A stretch of DNA of 64,000 nucleotides from Hypomesus transpacificus. Lineage: Eukaryota; Chordata; Actinopteri; Osmeriformes; Osmeridae. Numbering within the stretch: position 1 is the stretch's first letter; each line of letters opens with the position of its first letter. Positions 22,851 to 33,969 of this stretch are shown here, piece after piece. The notes beneath the pieces were generated by a model, which ran no database searches, was not told where the DNA came from, and was given only the letters and a program-made list of their open reading frames with translations. The position numbers and the translations under genes were made by a program. The stretch is from NCBI RefSeq assembly GCF_021917145.1, contig NC_061072.1, forward strand, positions 10,569,001 through 10,633,000. The letters are read 5' to 3'.

Positions 22851-25176
22851 ATGAAGAAGACGTTTTTTAATCTTGTGCGTTTTTTATTGATTTTGGACAG
22901 TCTTTGCAGAGTTGCATCGGAAGCCTTTTCTGACATTAAGCAGCACGACAGCGATGTCCAAGGAAGTACCGACCATACCTTTGCGCACGAGAGTACACAC
23001 CGGGACACGGTCTCCATCAGCATGTTCAAAGTCTATGAAAAGTACAGTAAGGAACCTCACCGTAAGAGAGACGGAAACACCGTTCGAGGTTTCAAAGCTG
23101 TCCCGGGTGAGTATTTCCCATGTTCAGAATGCATTGCGCAGCAGTGCATATCATAAAATACACAGTGACAAAAGAGAATCTTTGTGTGTGGTGCCACCTC
23201 AACTCAAAAGTTGCAAGAGTTGCTGTAATGATTGTTGCGACACGGATCTTAAGGTCAGATGTAAATTGACATAATCCATATCTCAAAATAAATATCCTTA
23301 CACAGCTCAATGTTTTTGCAAAATATCACTGAAAAGTAAGGTGTTCATGATAACTCCACAGTTATACTTTTTTCGTGGTCTTCAAATACACAAACTGGAA
23401 CGCAGTGTGGAACATCACTGATCTAGGTGTGAGGCAGAAGAGGCTATTATCACACCCTGACAGCCTTAGAGAGGCTCATGGAAAATTCTCAGAGGAGCAC
23501 TCTCCGCTAAGCATTTCCATATGGCTCAGATCCAGTGTGAAGCAATGTTTACCTTTCAAACTGCAGGTGAATTCCAGGTTAAAAGAATAGTCTGTTTTTA
23601 GATTCAAGGTTGGATTGTACAAAGGTGCCACAGTACCTATAGGCTACATGAATTTTAAGTCCCATCAACAATCCATTCATTGTGGTTGAAATATTGAAAT
23701 AATTGAGGCCAAAGTTGTGCTGGTTGAGTGGGTCTGTATGAATTAACGGGATGAAGGAATCAATAACAAAGGACTAAATCATTTTAAAGCAGAAACAATT
23801 TACAAGCTTGAGGTTTACTGCTAAGAAAGAGTGTTTCATGATAAAGTACTAGGATTGTTAACATCTTTTGTAATTACTAGTTTGTATTTTTTCTTTTCTT
23901 ATTTTTATCCTTTCCTTTTACAGGAGACTGCGAGGCTTCCTCCTGTTTCCAGTTCAATCTGTCTTCCATCCCAGACTCTGAGCGAATCCTATCTGCCAGC
24001 GTTCACTTCCTGGTTCAGCGTCCTCGTCCTCGACCCGGGATCTGCCGGCATTCTCGGAAGCTGTCCTGCCGCCTCCAACACCTCCACAGCTCACCTCCAC
24101 CTTCCCAGCTTCTATTCAGAGGAACGTCCCCCAACTCGGCCTTCCCTTCACTGCTGGGGAACCTCACCTTGCCTCCCCTCCGGAAGAGTGCCTGGCAGAC
24201 AAGGGATGTTACAGCGGTGATCAAGCATGCCAGGGTTCTTAGCGAGCTCCTCATCACTGCCGAATTGGATCTGGGAGTGAAGTACCATCAACAACAAAGG
24301 CTCCACCACCAGAACCACCCAGAGCGCCACCCTCAGGCCAACCTTCCCTACATGCTGGTCTACACAGACGACCTGACAATAGACGAACCCAACAGTGTGG
24401 CCATGACCCTACAGAGGTACGGTCCTTTCCCAGTTGGGGAGGAACCCACACGACCCCCCAATGCCTCCCCCCCGGCTTCCCCCTCCAGGGTGAGGAGAAA
24501 CGTGCCAGACCAGGACATGCAGCTCCAGACCAACCACCTTCCTGAGGTGCACTACAACACTCTGAAGAAACACGAGCTCTGGCAAAGCACATACTTTGCC
24601 CCCAAAGCCAAGCCGTCGACAGTTAAAGATGAACGCCACAAGCTAAGCCTGGAGGGCAGTGAGGCGCTGGGTAAGCCTCCGGTGCTGAGCTTTGATGAGA
24701 GAACCATGAAGAAGGCCAGAAGGAAGCAGTGGAGTGAGCCCAGAGCCTGTTCTAGAAGGTACCTCAGAGTGGATTTTGCAGACATCGGCTGGAGCGAGTG
24801 GGTGCTGGCTCCTAAAGCTTTTGATGCATTCTACTGTGCAGGTATCTGTGGGTTCCCCATCCCTAAGGTAAGTGCAAGTTGGTTGGAAGGCCTGTCACTT
24901 CGTACTTGTGTGCCATTTTTTTACGTTTATTGTACACATCTAAATGTGAAAAACAGTTTTATAAAGTTCCATTTCCTCCTCCAGGTTGTGCGTCCTTCTA
25001 ACCATGCCACGATCCAGAGCATTGTCCGGGCGGTGGGCATAGTGCCTGGGGTTCCAGAACCCTGCTGTGTCCCGGACAAGATGAGCCCACTAAGTGTTCT
25101 CTTCCTGGACCCAGATAAGAACATGGTCCTGAAGGTCTACCCAGGCATGTCTGTGGACACCTGTGCCTGCCGGTAG
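22851..25176 (+). CDS. gdf10: Growth/differentiation factor 10 (BMP3b), TGF-beta family ligand
   Basis: Three exons, 22851-23106, 23924-24867 and 24985-25176, with GT-AG borders and matching phases (1, 0), give 463 aa. The start is the ATG at 22851, followed by a hydrophobic signal segment (FFNLVRFLLILDSL). A long prodomain follows, then the cystine-knot domain from Cys361: CSRRYLRVDFADIGW, YCAGICGFP, SNHATIQSIVRAVG, PEPCCVPDKM and the C-terminal VDTCACR. These motifs are those of the BMP3/GDF10 pair. The position next to gdf2 and rbp3 identifies GDF10 and not BMP3. Basic sites for proprotein cleavage are RVRR (274-277) and ARRK (350-353). GDF10/BMP3 ligands are secreted dimers that modulate BMP/activin signalling in skeleton and brain. 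Teleosts have gdf10a and gdf10b; which one this is cannot be decided here, though rbp3 linkage favours the one kept at this locus. Confidence 0.96.
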
Positions 25177-27186
25177 GAGGACTGCCACAAAACGGACATC
25201 GGAAACTTTATTTATAAAGTCGCAAAAGACATACAGAAAAGCAGACAATTTTGGATGAGAGATGGAAGTGGATCATCTACTCATGGAGAGGAATCTAGGT
25301 GAGGATTGGAACAATGATCCATAAAACATGAAGATATACTCAGTGGGACGGCTGCAGAGATGTTTTGGTTTTTCCGGGTGGACTCCCAAAAGGACTACTG
25401 TCCCATTTGGAGACAATGAGTTTTTTTCTCTTTCTTATAGCTCAGATAATGGACTCCATAGTATAATACACAATTTAACTATTGGATTCAAGTGGGTTTT
25501 GGTTTGAGCAGTGCCCATTAAGTAATGCGTGCCCAGTCCAGTACTGAAAACACTTATGTAAATAGTAATACTACTAATACAACTAAATGAGACATACAGT
25601 ATATTTGTACATTATGTGTTTTGATGTATGAATGTTAAGCCAGTACAGTAGTTTAATGCTGTGTTCAGTAGTGTTGTAGTTAAAGCATGAGAGAAACTAT
25701 GTAGAATATAGTGTACTATATATGTACTTTGATTACATGATTTATATTATATAGCTCACTGTACAGTACAGATGTGATTACTTTAGCTAACCATTTTAAA
25801 GGGAAATGTATTTTACATATGCTCAACGATGGAGACAAAAGTTATATGAGACCATACTGCCCTCTACTGTTTGGAAGGGGAAAGCCGTCTGAAATGACAT
25901 ACCTTCACAGATTTATGGTTTGATGTGACCACCAAATTTGATTGTTCGACACCACATTATAACTGTGCATTTAGGGTCTGTACTGTATAAGCTACACAAA
26001 TAGTTGTGTACAAATGATATATGTTTTGAAAAAGATATATATAATGACAATTTTAAATGGGAATAAACCGAAATGTACAGTTGATGCATTTAAGTCAATT
26101 TCAGATATTGTTTGTTCATTAAAAGGTTAATTAAACAATATTTTACTCTTTGTTTTCTGTTTGGCTTAGTCCTTAGGTGTCTTCACTTCTCTGTCATTAA
26201 TTTCTCAATCCAGTTCTTTAATTGTGTCCTTTCTCAAAGAGACACTGTTTCTCTCATCCATTCAAATGTAAACCTAAAGAATATTCTTCTCTCTCTTTAC
26301 ATGCCAAAATAGTCCATAAAGAGTGCTTTGAGCTGACAGAATGTGCCAGAATAAAATGTTTTGTCTGAGCCCCAGGCAGGGCCAGTCAGAGAGTGACTAT
26401 GTGAATGAAGGAGACCACAGTGTAGTGAAATGCCAGGAGCTGGGCCAATGTCCGCTGACACGCTGGCCCAGGGTCGGGTCCCCCCCCACAGCGTCATGGG
26501 ACCCCAGCACTCTGAGTGTCGACATACAGTAGTGGACCTGGCCAGCTCACAATGATGGAGGAGGCAGTAACATGCACATGGAAGATGTTCTGTAAGTTGT
26601 TAAGTACTTAATCAGTGCTATCAATTGGACCTTAGCTTCATTATAATAAAAGGAGTGTTGCTCTTTTGCAAAAGATGGTTAATACAGTTTCCTATTTGGG
26701 TTTATTATTTGGGTGTAAGTTACATTCCCCACGTTTGATGTATTCGTTAGAGCATCAGCAAGCTTCCTCTGGGCTGACAGTTGAACTCTAGGGGAGGAGA
26801 GCTGAGAGCGAGTGTGTGTCTGTCAGTTTGCCTCACAGTGTCCAGTGTGTTCCTCATTATCGCTGCAACTCTGTGAAATGTTTAGAGAATATTCATTAGC
26901 AGCAAAGTTTCCAGTGATAACAGCAACCTAAAATGGAACATCAATGGTGAAGATAAGCACAGCAGTGCTACTATTTTGGTTGACATGACTGGCCTGTTTA
27001 CTCAAGAGCATGGGAGCGGACCCCTGGACTGTGGCACTGGCACAGGGAATCCACATTTACACTGTTGTCGTCGCAAAGTTGCTTTAAAGCACATAGAAGT
27101 AGGGAAGAATGAAGTGAAGAAGCATAAAAAAAACATTAAAGCTTAGGAACTTTGCAGAGGTACCTGAAGCTCGAACGTTCTAAAAG
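25177..27186 (+). other. gdf10 3'UTR and gdf10-gdf2 intergenic region
   Basis: AT-rich 3'UTR-like sequence runs from the stop codon to a polyadenylation signal AATAAA at 26062-26067. The remaining 1.1 kb to gdf2 must hold the gdf2 promoter. No other gene or repeat was found. Confidence 0.6.
26062..26067 (+). other. Candidate gdf10 polyadenylation signal
   Basis: AATAAA 886 bp after the gdf10 stop codon, within AT-rich DNA that reads like a 3'UTR. Confidence 0.5.
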
Positions 27187-28959
27187 ATGCAGTGTTCTAG
27201 AACCTTCCTATTCCAAATGTGTTTGAGTTTACTGGTCTCTACTGGCTCCTGTAGATGTAAGCCTCTAAACAAGGTCATCCTGCCAGAGGACCAGGAGGGA
27301 TTCTTTCATTTCTACGACCAGGACCTCATTGAGGAGGATGAGGTGGATGCAGATGCACAGTCCAAGCTGGAGAGCTTCCTGGGGACCATGAAGGAAGAGT
27401 TTCTGAGGAAGCTGAACCTGTCTGAGGTTCCTCAGGAGCACAGCAGGATCTACCCCCCTCAGTTCATGATGGAGCTGTACAACAAATACGCCTCTGATAC
27501 GTCTGCCATGCCACGCTCTGATGTCATTCGCAGCTTTACCCTTCAAGGTATGTGTGTGGACAATGAAATATCTCACTCAGGAAATAGGGGTAATATACTT
27601 TATGTGTAGAATATTTGTAGTCAGAGGAAGGTACAGGCGGGCAGAGGGAAGTTTATGTTCAGAGTATGTTTTTTTCTCTGCTATCTTAACACTATGTTAA
27701 CACGGTCCACATTGTATGATACTGTGTGTGTAGACTGTGTGTGTAGACTGTGTGTGTAGACTGTAAAATACAAACCTGGTGACCTTTTACAGAATGGCCA
27801 CTGATACATACCAGTGATGTCACACACACATCAATAACAACCTGGTTTCTTCTTCTGTGGTCTTTTATGGCACATAATCTACGATCTACCTAAAGGTGTA
27901 TCATTGCCAAACCACCTGACATTGTTTGAAATTTCAACAGATGTCTGTCACTCGGAGAGAAACGGCTCCAGGTCCAGACACAGGCTCCTGTTCAACGTGA
28001 CGGTCCCGGACCACGAGGAGGTCACCATGGCCGAGCTGCGTCTCTTTACTCTGCCGGAGGAGAGGTCCCCTACCGGGATGAGGGGCACCATCAGGATCTA
28101 CGAGCTGGATCATACTGGCAGCAAACCCACACCTTTACTCCTGGATGGGAGGGAGGTCATGGGATCACATCCCTCATGGGAAGCGTTTGACGTGACCCAT
28201 GCGATACAGTGTTGGTCCAGCCGAGGTAGAGGCGGTGGGGTCAGTGCGTTCGAGGTGGTGGTGGATCAGTGGAAAGGTGGCCGGACATTCAGTGACAGTG
28301 GTGACGGCGCGGCGGGCGAGGGTCTGGATGTGAGCGTGGCCGTTGGGATCAACACCTCCGCAGCTCTCCTGGTCTTCTCAGACGACCCGGGGAGCAGGAG
28401 GAGGGAGGCGAGGAAGGAGCTGAGCGAGATGATCCTTCGTGAGGAGGAGACCATCTTGTCGTCTGGAAGCTCTCCTCAGAACGAGGATGACGAAAACATC
28501 AACAACAACAACAGCATCGATGACGATGGGAACAACACCACCGCTGCCGACGACGAGGACGACCACGGCAGCGCCGGCGTCCTCAGCCGTGTGGACCTCC
28601 GCCCGCGGAGGAGGCACCACAGGAGGAGAAGGCAGGTGGAGAGCAGCTACTGCCGACGCACCTCCATGCGGGTCAACTTCAAAGACATCGGGTGGGATAA
28701 GTGGATAGTGGCGCCGCCAGAGTACGACGCATTTGAGTGTCGCGGCGTGTGTTTCTTCCCGCTGACGAGTGACATGACCCCCTCGAAACACGCCCTGATC
28801 CAGACCCTGGTAAACCTTCGCAACCCCAAGAAGGCCAACATGGCATGCTGTGTTCCCACCAAACTGGACCCCATCACAGTCATGTACCAGGAGAAGGGCG
28901 TTATAACTGTGCGACACCTGTATGAGGAGATGAAGGTGGCTGCGTGTGGGTGCAGGTAG
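27187..28959 (+). CDS. gdf2: Growth/differentiation factor 2 (BMP9)
   Basis: Two exons, 27187-27547 and 27941-28959 (phase 1 intron), encode 459 aa, with the single prodomain intron usual for BMP9/BMP10. The protein starts with a signal peptide, then a prodomain (VTMAELRLF, SWEAFDVTHAI). A furin site RRRR lies at 348-351. The mature cystine-knot domain follows from Cys358: RVNFKDIGWDKWIVAPPEY, FECRGVCFFPL, PSKHALIQTLV, ACCVPTKL and AACGCR. These motifs fit the BMP9/BMP10 subfamily, and linkage to gdf10 and rbp3 fixes it as gdf2. BMP9 circulates and signals through ALK1 with BMPR2 or ActRII on endothelium, controlling vessel remodelling. Unusual here is an Asp/Asn/Glu-rich insert at residues 301-329, just before the basic cleavage region, which makes the protein longer than the 429-aa human one. 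Confidence 0.95.
27721..27759. repeat. 13-bp tandem repeat in the gdf2 intron
   Basis: ACTGTGTGTGTAG occurs three times head to tail inside the 393-bp intron. Confidence 0.85.
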
Positions 28960-31020
28960 TCAGAGGGCTAAATATACAGTGGTGGTGGTGGTGGAGTTTC
29001 TCCTCTTTGTAAATCTGTACATTCCTATTCCTATATTTAGGTGTATGTTCCATCAACGCACATTTCGTCTTATTTTAGCAGTGAAGCCTATGATAACTTT
29101 TGTCTATGTTTTTGATTATGATCATGTGAAATAGATAATTGTATTGTGTGTATTGTTATGTGTTATTAAACATAGATGTATTTAAGATATTCTAGACTCT
29201 GCCATCATTACAGTCTTGCATATGTTTATGATGTCAGCTAAAACGATTGTACATAATAATGTTGTAACTTATCAGTTGTCACCTGTTTATGTTTGTTTCA
29301 GTCATAGAAGATGAATGTTTGATTTGACATAACTTTATACCTTTTTGAAAGATTGAAATGATAATACTATGACTGTTGTGCTGAGAGCACACCATACAGA
29401 AACATTTAAACTTCTATTTTCATAGAAATGTAAGTGTATGTATGTATAAGTATGTAAGTATAAGTGTACTTTCACAGTGTACGTGTGAGTATATAAGTGT
29501 AAAGGTATTGTAAGAGGACAGTATGAATTTGAGTGTACGGTATACTTTTCTATAAAGCAAAGAATGACATCAAAAACCTTTGTGCACTATTTTATTTTAT
29601 TTTCCAGAACTTTGAACTGAAATGCACTGTAGCTGGAAGGGCTTCATCAAAACACTAATTCTGTTGCATGTACAGTAGTACGAGTTTTACGATGACAGAT
29701 TAGTCAACAATGTATTCTAATCACGGTTAACTACTCTTTCCCGTCTGGACAAAGCCTTTGTTAACCATGAAGGGATGACATTTACAATTACATCACTATA
29801 TCCTATCGGAGACTAATATAACCTAGGGTTAACTTTTATTTACAGCTTGTTGTATTAAAATAAGACGTGCACTGTTTGATTTTAGCCTTGTTGCTCTCCT
29901 CTGCCCCAATTGGATTCCATCCCCTCCTCTGTACGCCACGGAACTGACGCAGTGAACAATGGACCTGGACTGGTCTTAAACACAGACTCTTGGTTGTGAT
30001 TGGCCCCTACGAATCGGCAGAGGGGATTATGTAAGACTGTAGGGGTATTAGAACTTTAGGTGGATTATCTGTCCAATGTCCAGTATTAGCATTGAGGAGA
30101 AGTGTGTATGTTAGTTGTGTAATACCCTGTTGAATTACTTTAGTTGGGTTGTACTTCTCAGCCAAGTTCATGTACAGAGAAAATGTGGCCAGTCACCAAT
30201 ATTTTCAACTGGTGATATGACATAAAAACAAATCTATAGAAAACTGCAACTTCAAATGTTCCCTTCTTAGAGTTGAAATTGACCCTTCAATCAACTATTT
30301 GAATAGGAATGAAAATTGAAAATCAAAAACATTTAAGATAACAAGCTAAAAGCAGTTTTTTGAATAGCTGCATGGAGGTGGATCCTTTGAAAATGGCCTC
30401 AGCTCCATCTTTATGTTTATCACCAGCTGCTATGTCTTCTGTTCCTTTTTCATTTCCTCTCATCCTGTGTTTTTTAAGACGGCTTACCACGTGTAGCCCA
30501 CACAAACTGTGTAATCATGTCATCCTCTGCTGTGCTGTGTGACCCAGACATGACCTCCCAAAGCCTAACCCTGTCCTCCGCTCCCCACCTGGCCTGGTTT
30601 GGGTCTGGCTTGTGCTGACCTGCTGCAGGTCTGACATAAGTGAATTGGACTTTCACTTGCCAGTTTTCGCAATGATAAGGGGATTTGTCTTTGGAACTTC
30701 ACCAGATTTTCATTCCCATGGAAGTAACTGAAGCACTAAAACACTGAAAGTGTTTGCTGTGCACAACATTTTTGAACATGTGAACTGTGTAATTTATTTA
30801 GACTTTTAATCCCATTACAGGAAATGCTGATTATCATTCTGGATCCTGCAAACAAAATTGTGATGAACTTCACAATTTTTTTTTTTTACAGTGAGGTTCT
30901 TTTGAAACGGATGGCCCACAGTAAAAGTGAAAAAGATGTTATCAGATCAGCCTGCATAGAACACCTCAAATACCAGACAATATCTCCAGTTGTGATTTTA
31001 TTTTAAGCCGATGCACCGCA
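28960..31020 (+). other. gdf2 3'UTR and gdf2-rbp3 intergenic region
   Basis: A short 3'UTR ends near ATTAAA at 29165-29170, about 205 bp after the gdf2 stop. The rest is AT-rich, with no recognised gene or large repeat, and carries the upstream region of rbp3 gene 1. Confidence 0.55.
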
Positions 31021-31063
31021 GATAATGCGATTAAGGGTTTATTGGGAACAAAAGCCTCTTAAG
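31021..31063 (+). promoter_or_regulatory. Conserved upstream block of rbp3 gene 1 with GATTAA
   Basis: GATAATGCGATTAAGGGTTT and the following ATTGGGAACAAAAG...CCTCTTA align with 35528-35569, upstream of rbp3 gene 2. GATTA(A) is the core bound by CRX/OTX homeoproteins, known activators of mammalian IRBP. It lies about 160 bp before the start codon, as in gene 2. Confidence 0.6.
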
Positions 31064-31191
31064 TCCATGTTGTTGTCCAAAAACCTGGCAGAGAAAACAT
31101 TCCCTCCCAGCAAAGCACTGTCCCTCCAAATAGATGAACCAAATGCTGATAAATAGATGAAACATTCTCTGTCTCAACACCAGTAACGATC

Positions 31192-33969
31192 ATGATGGCG
31201 GGAGTTCCACTCACACCAACGATTCTTTTGGTGGTTATTTGTCACATTCTAGGTGCCAATTCTTCATTCCAGCCTGCCCTGGTTCTGGATATGGCTGAGA
31301 TTCTTCTAGAAAACTACTGCTTCCCTGAGAACCTGATGGGGATGCAAGAGGCCATCCAGCAAGCTATTAAAAGCGGAGAGATCCTGCAGATCTCTGACAG
31401 GAAGACCCTGGCCGCCGTCCTGACGGTCGGGGTGCAGGGGGCGCTCAATGACCCCCGCCTCGCCGTGTCCTATGAACCCAACTTTGTCCCGGTGATGCCG
31501 CCGGTGCTGCCATCCCTCCCCATGGAGCAGCTGGTGAGGCTGGTGAGGAATTCTGTGAAACTGGAGCTGCTGGAAAACAATGTGGGTTACCTGAGGATTG
31601 ACCGGATCATCGGGGAAGAGACGGCAGCCAAGCTCGGCCCATTGCTGAGGGACAACATCTGGAACAAAGTGGCACATGCCTCCTCCCTGATCTTTGACCT
31701 CCGCTTCAGCACGGCTGGAGAACAGTCTGGAGTTCCCTTCATCATCTCCTTCTTCTCTGACCCAGGGCCCCCCGTCCACATAGATACCATATTTGACAGA
31801 CCCTCCAACACCACCAAGGAGCTGTGGACCATGCCATCCATCTTGGGAGAAAGGTTCGGCAAAAAAAAGGACCTGATCATTTTGACCAGCAAGCGAACCA
31901 TGGGGGCGTCTGAAGCAGTGGCCTACACTCTAAAGCACATGAAGAGGGCAATCATTGTGGGGGAGCGGTCGGCTGGAGGCTCGGTAAAAGTGCAGAAGAT
32001 CAGGATTGGAGATTCAGGGTTCTACATCACAGTTCCTGTTGCCAGGTCAGTCAACCCAATCACTGGGCAGAGCTGGGAGGTGAGTGGCGTGTCACCGTCA
32101 GTTAATGTAATCGCTAAAGAAGCCGTGGCAAACGCAATATCCCTATTGGCTGTCAGGAGTACCATTCCGAAGGCAGTCCAGACCATATCTGATATTATCG
32201 GAAGGTTCTACTCCTTCACAGACAGGGTTCCAACTCTCCTCCACCATCTCGCCTCCTCTGACTTCTTCTCCGTTGTCTCAGAGGAAGACCTGGCAGCCAA
32301 ACTCAACCACGAGCTGCAGTCCGTTTGTGAGGACCCTCGGCTGATCATCAAGCTGTCCCAGGACCATCCAGTCATCATTGAGGAGGACTTGGAACCCGAG
32401 AAGGTTCCAGATGACCCGGAGTTCCTGAAGAACCTGGTGGATACTGTTTTCAAAGTACAGATTCTACCCGGTAACACTGGTTACCTGAGTTTTGATAAGT
32501 TCGGCGAGGTGTCTGTAATGGATAAACTTGCTGAAGAAATTGCCAAAAAGGTATATGAGCCCCTGAAAGACACTGAGAACCTGATAATAGACCTGCGCTA
32601 CAACACAGGAGGGCCTTCAGCTTCACTCCCCATCCTTCTTTCCTTCCTCCAAGACGAATCACAAAAACGCCACTTCTTCACCATTTACGACAGGATACAG
32701 AACGTCACCACAGAGTACAACACCTTGGCTGGTTTTACAGGCCCAGTCTATGGTTCCGAGCGAGGGGTGTACATTCTGACCAGCTACTACACCGCCAGTG
32801 CTGGGGAGGAGTTTGCCTACCTGATGCAGTCTCTTCACCGTGGCACCGTTATCGGAGAGATCACCTCAGGGACTCTGATGCACTCCAAGTCGTTCCAGGT
32901 AGAAGACACAGACATTGTCATAACTGTCCCTTTTGTGAACTTCATAGACAACAGTGGAGAGTGCTGGCTGGGGGGAGGGGTTGTGCCTGATGCCATAGTG
33001 TTGGCTGAGGATGCTGTGGAAAATGCTCATGAGATCATAGAGTTCCACAAAGGGGTCAGAACCCTGGTAGAGGAAACTGGCCAGCTGCTGGAGATTCACT
33101 ACGCAATCCCAGAGGTCGCTCTTAAGGTCAGTAAGGTTCTGTTGGCCAAGTGGGCTGAGGGGTCATACAGAGCGGTGGTGGATTACGAATCTCTCGCCTC
33201 GCAACTGACCTCTGACCTCCAGGAGACGTCAGGTGACCACCGCCTCCACATTTTCTACTGCGACATTGAGCCAGAGTCGCTCCACGAGGTGCCCAAAATC
33301 CCCACGGTCGAGGAGGTGGGCTACATCATCGACGCACTGTTCAAGAGCGAGGTGTTGCCGGGGAATGTGGGATACTTACGGTTTGACATGATGGTAGACA
33401 TGGAGGTTGTCAAAGCCATTGGCCCCCAGCTCATAAAACTGATCTGGAGCAAACTGGTGAACACTGATACATTGATAATCGACATGAGGTACAATACAGG
33501 CGGGTACCCCACTGCCATCCCACTGCTGTGCACCTACTTCTTTGACGCTGCACCTCTCAGGCACCTCTACACTGTCTTTGACCGCTCAACCACCACCATG
33601 ACTGAGATCATGACCCTGCCAGAGGTCATGGGTCAACGGTATGGCTCTTCCAAAGACATCTACATCCTGACTAGTCACATGACTGGCTCGGCCGCTGAGG
33701 CCTTCACCAGGACCATGAAGGACCTTGACAGGGCCACGGTGATCGGAGAGCCCACCGTCGGGGGGTCACTCTCCAGTGGGACGTACCGGATCGCGGACAG
33801 TATCCTGTACGCTTCGGTCCCTAACCAGCTGGTCCTGAGTGCCGTCACAGGGAAGGTGTGGAGTGTGTCTGGAGTGGAGCCTCATGTGGTGGCCCAAGCC
33901 CCTGATGCCCTGGCTGTGGCCCAGAGGATCATCACGGCCAGGCTGGTGAAGAGAGAACAGGGGACATAG
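31192..33969 (+). CDS. rbp3: Interphotoreceptor retinoid-binding protein, gene 1 (three modules, intronless)
   Basis: A single uninterrupted frame of 925 aa. Two ATGs stand side by side at 31192 and 31195; I use the first. A signal peptide (ILLVVICHILGANS) leads into three homologous modules of about 300 residues, beginning near 27, 333 and 633. Each shows the same landmarks: NVGYLRIDRI / NTGYLSFDKF / NVGYLRFDMM, then LIFDLRFSTAG / LIIDLRYNTGG / LIIDMRYNTGG, then a TS...A-E segment and a closing VSGV or GGGV strand pair. The fold is related to crotonase and tail-specific protease domains but acts as a retinoid and fatty-acid carrier in the matrix between photoreceptors and retinal pigment epithelium. 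Mammalian RBP3 has four modules with introns only in the fourth. The intronless three-module form here is the known teleost gene 1. Confidence 0.95.
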   Translation: MMAGVPLTPTILLVVICHILGANSSFQPALVLDMAEILLENYCFPENLMGMQEAIQQAIKSGEILQISDRKTLAAVLTVGVQGALNDPRLAVSYEPNFVPVMPPVLPSLPMEQLVRLVRNSVKLELLENNVGYLRIDRIIGEETAAKLGPLLRDNIWNKVAHASSLIFDLRFSTAGEQSGVPFIISFFSDPGPPVHIDTIFDRPSNTTKELWTMPSILGERFGKKKDLIILTSKRTMGASEAVAYTLKHMKRAIIVGERSAGGSVKVQKIRIGDSGFYITVPVARSVNPITGQSWEVSGVSPSVNVIAKEAVANAISLLAVRSTIPKAVQTISDIIGRFYSFTDRVPTLLHHLASSDFFSVVSEEDLAAKLNHELQSVCEDPRLIIKLSQDHPVIIEEDLEPEKVPDDPEFLKNLVDTVFKVQILPGNTGYLSFDKFGEVSVMDKLAEEIAKKVYEPLKDTENLIIDLRYNTGGPSASLPILLSFLQDESQKRHFFTIYDRIQNVTTEYNTLAGFTGPVYGSERGVYILTSYYTASAGEEFAYLMQSLHRGTVIGEITSGTLMHSKSFQVEDTDIVITVPFVNFIDNSGECWLGGGVVPDAIVLAEDAVENAHEIIEFHKGVRTLVEETGQLLEIHYAIPEVALKVSKVLLAKWAEGSYRAVVDYESLASQLTSDLQETSGDHRLHIFYCDIEPESLHEVPKIPTVEEVGYIIDALFKSEVLPGNVGYLRFDMMVDMEVVKAIGPQLIKLIWSKLVNTDTLIIDMRYNTGGYPTAIPLLCTYFFDAAPLRHLYTVFDRSTTTMTEIMTLPEVMGQRYGSSKDIYILTSHMTGSAAEAFTRTMKDLDRATVIGEPTVGGSLSSGTYRIADSILYASVPNQLVLSAVTGKVWSVSGVEPHVVAQAPDALAVAQRIITARLVKREQGT

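Noticed and set aside
28378..28917. 179-codon minus-strand ORF
   Set aside because: Antisense shadow of gdf2 exon 2, caused by its GC-rich codons.
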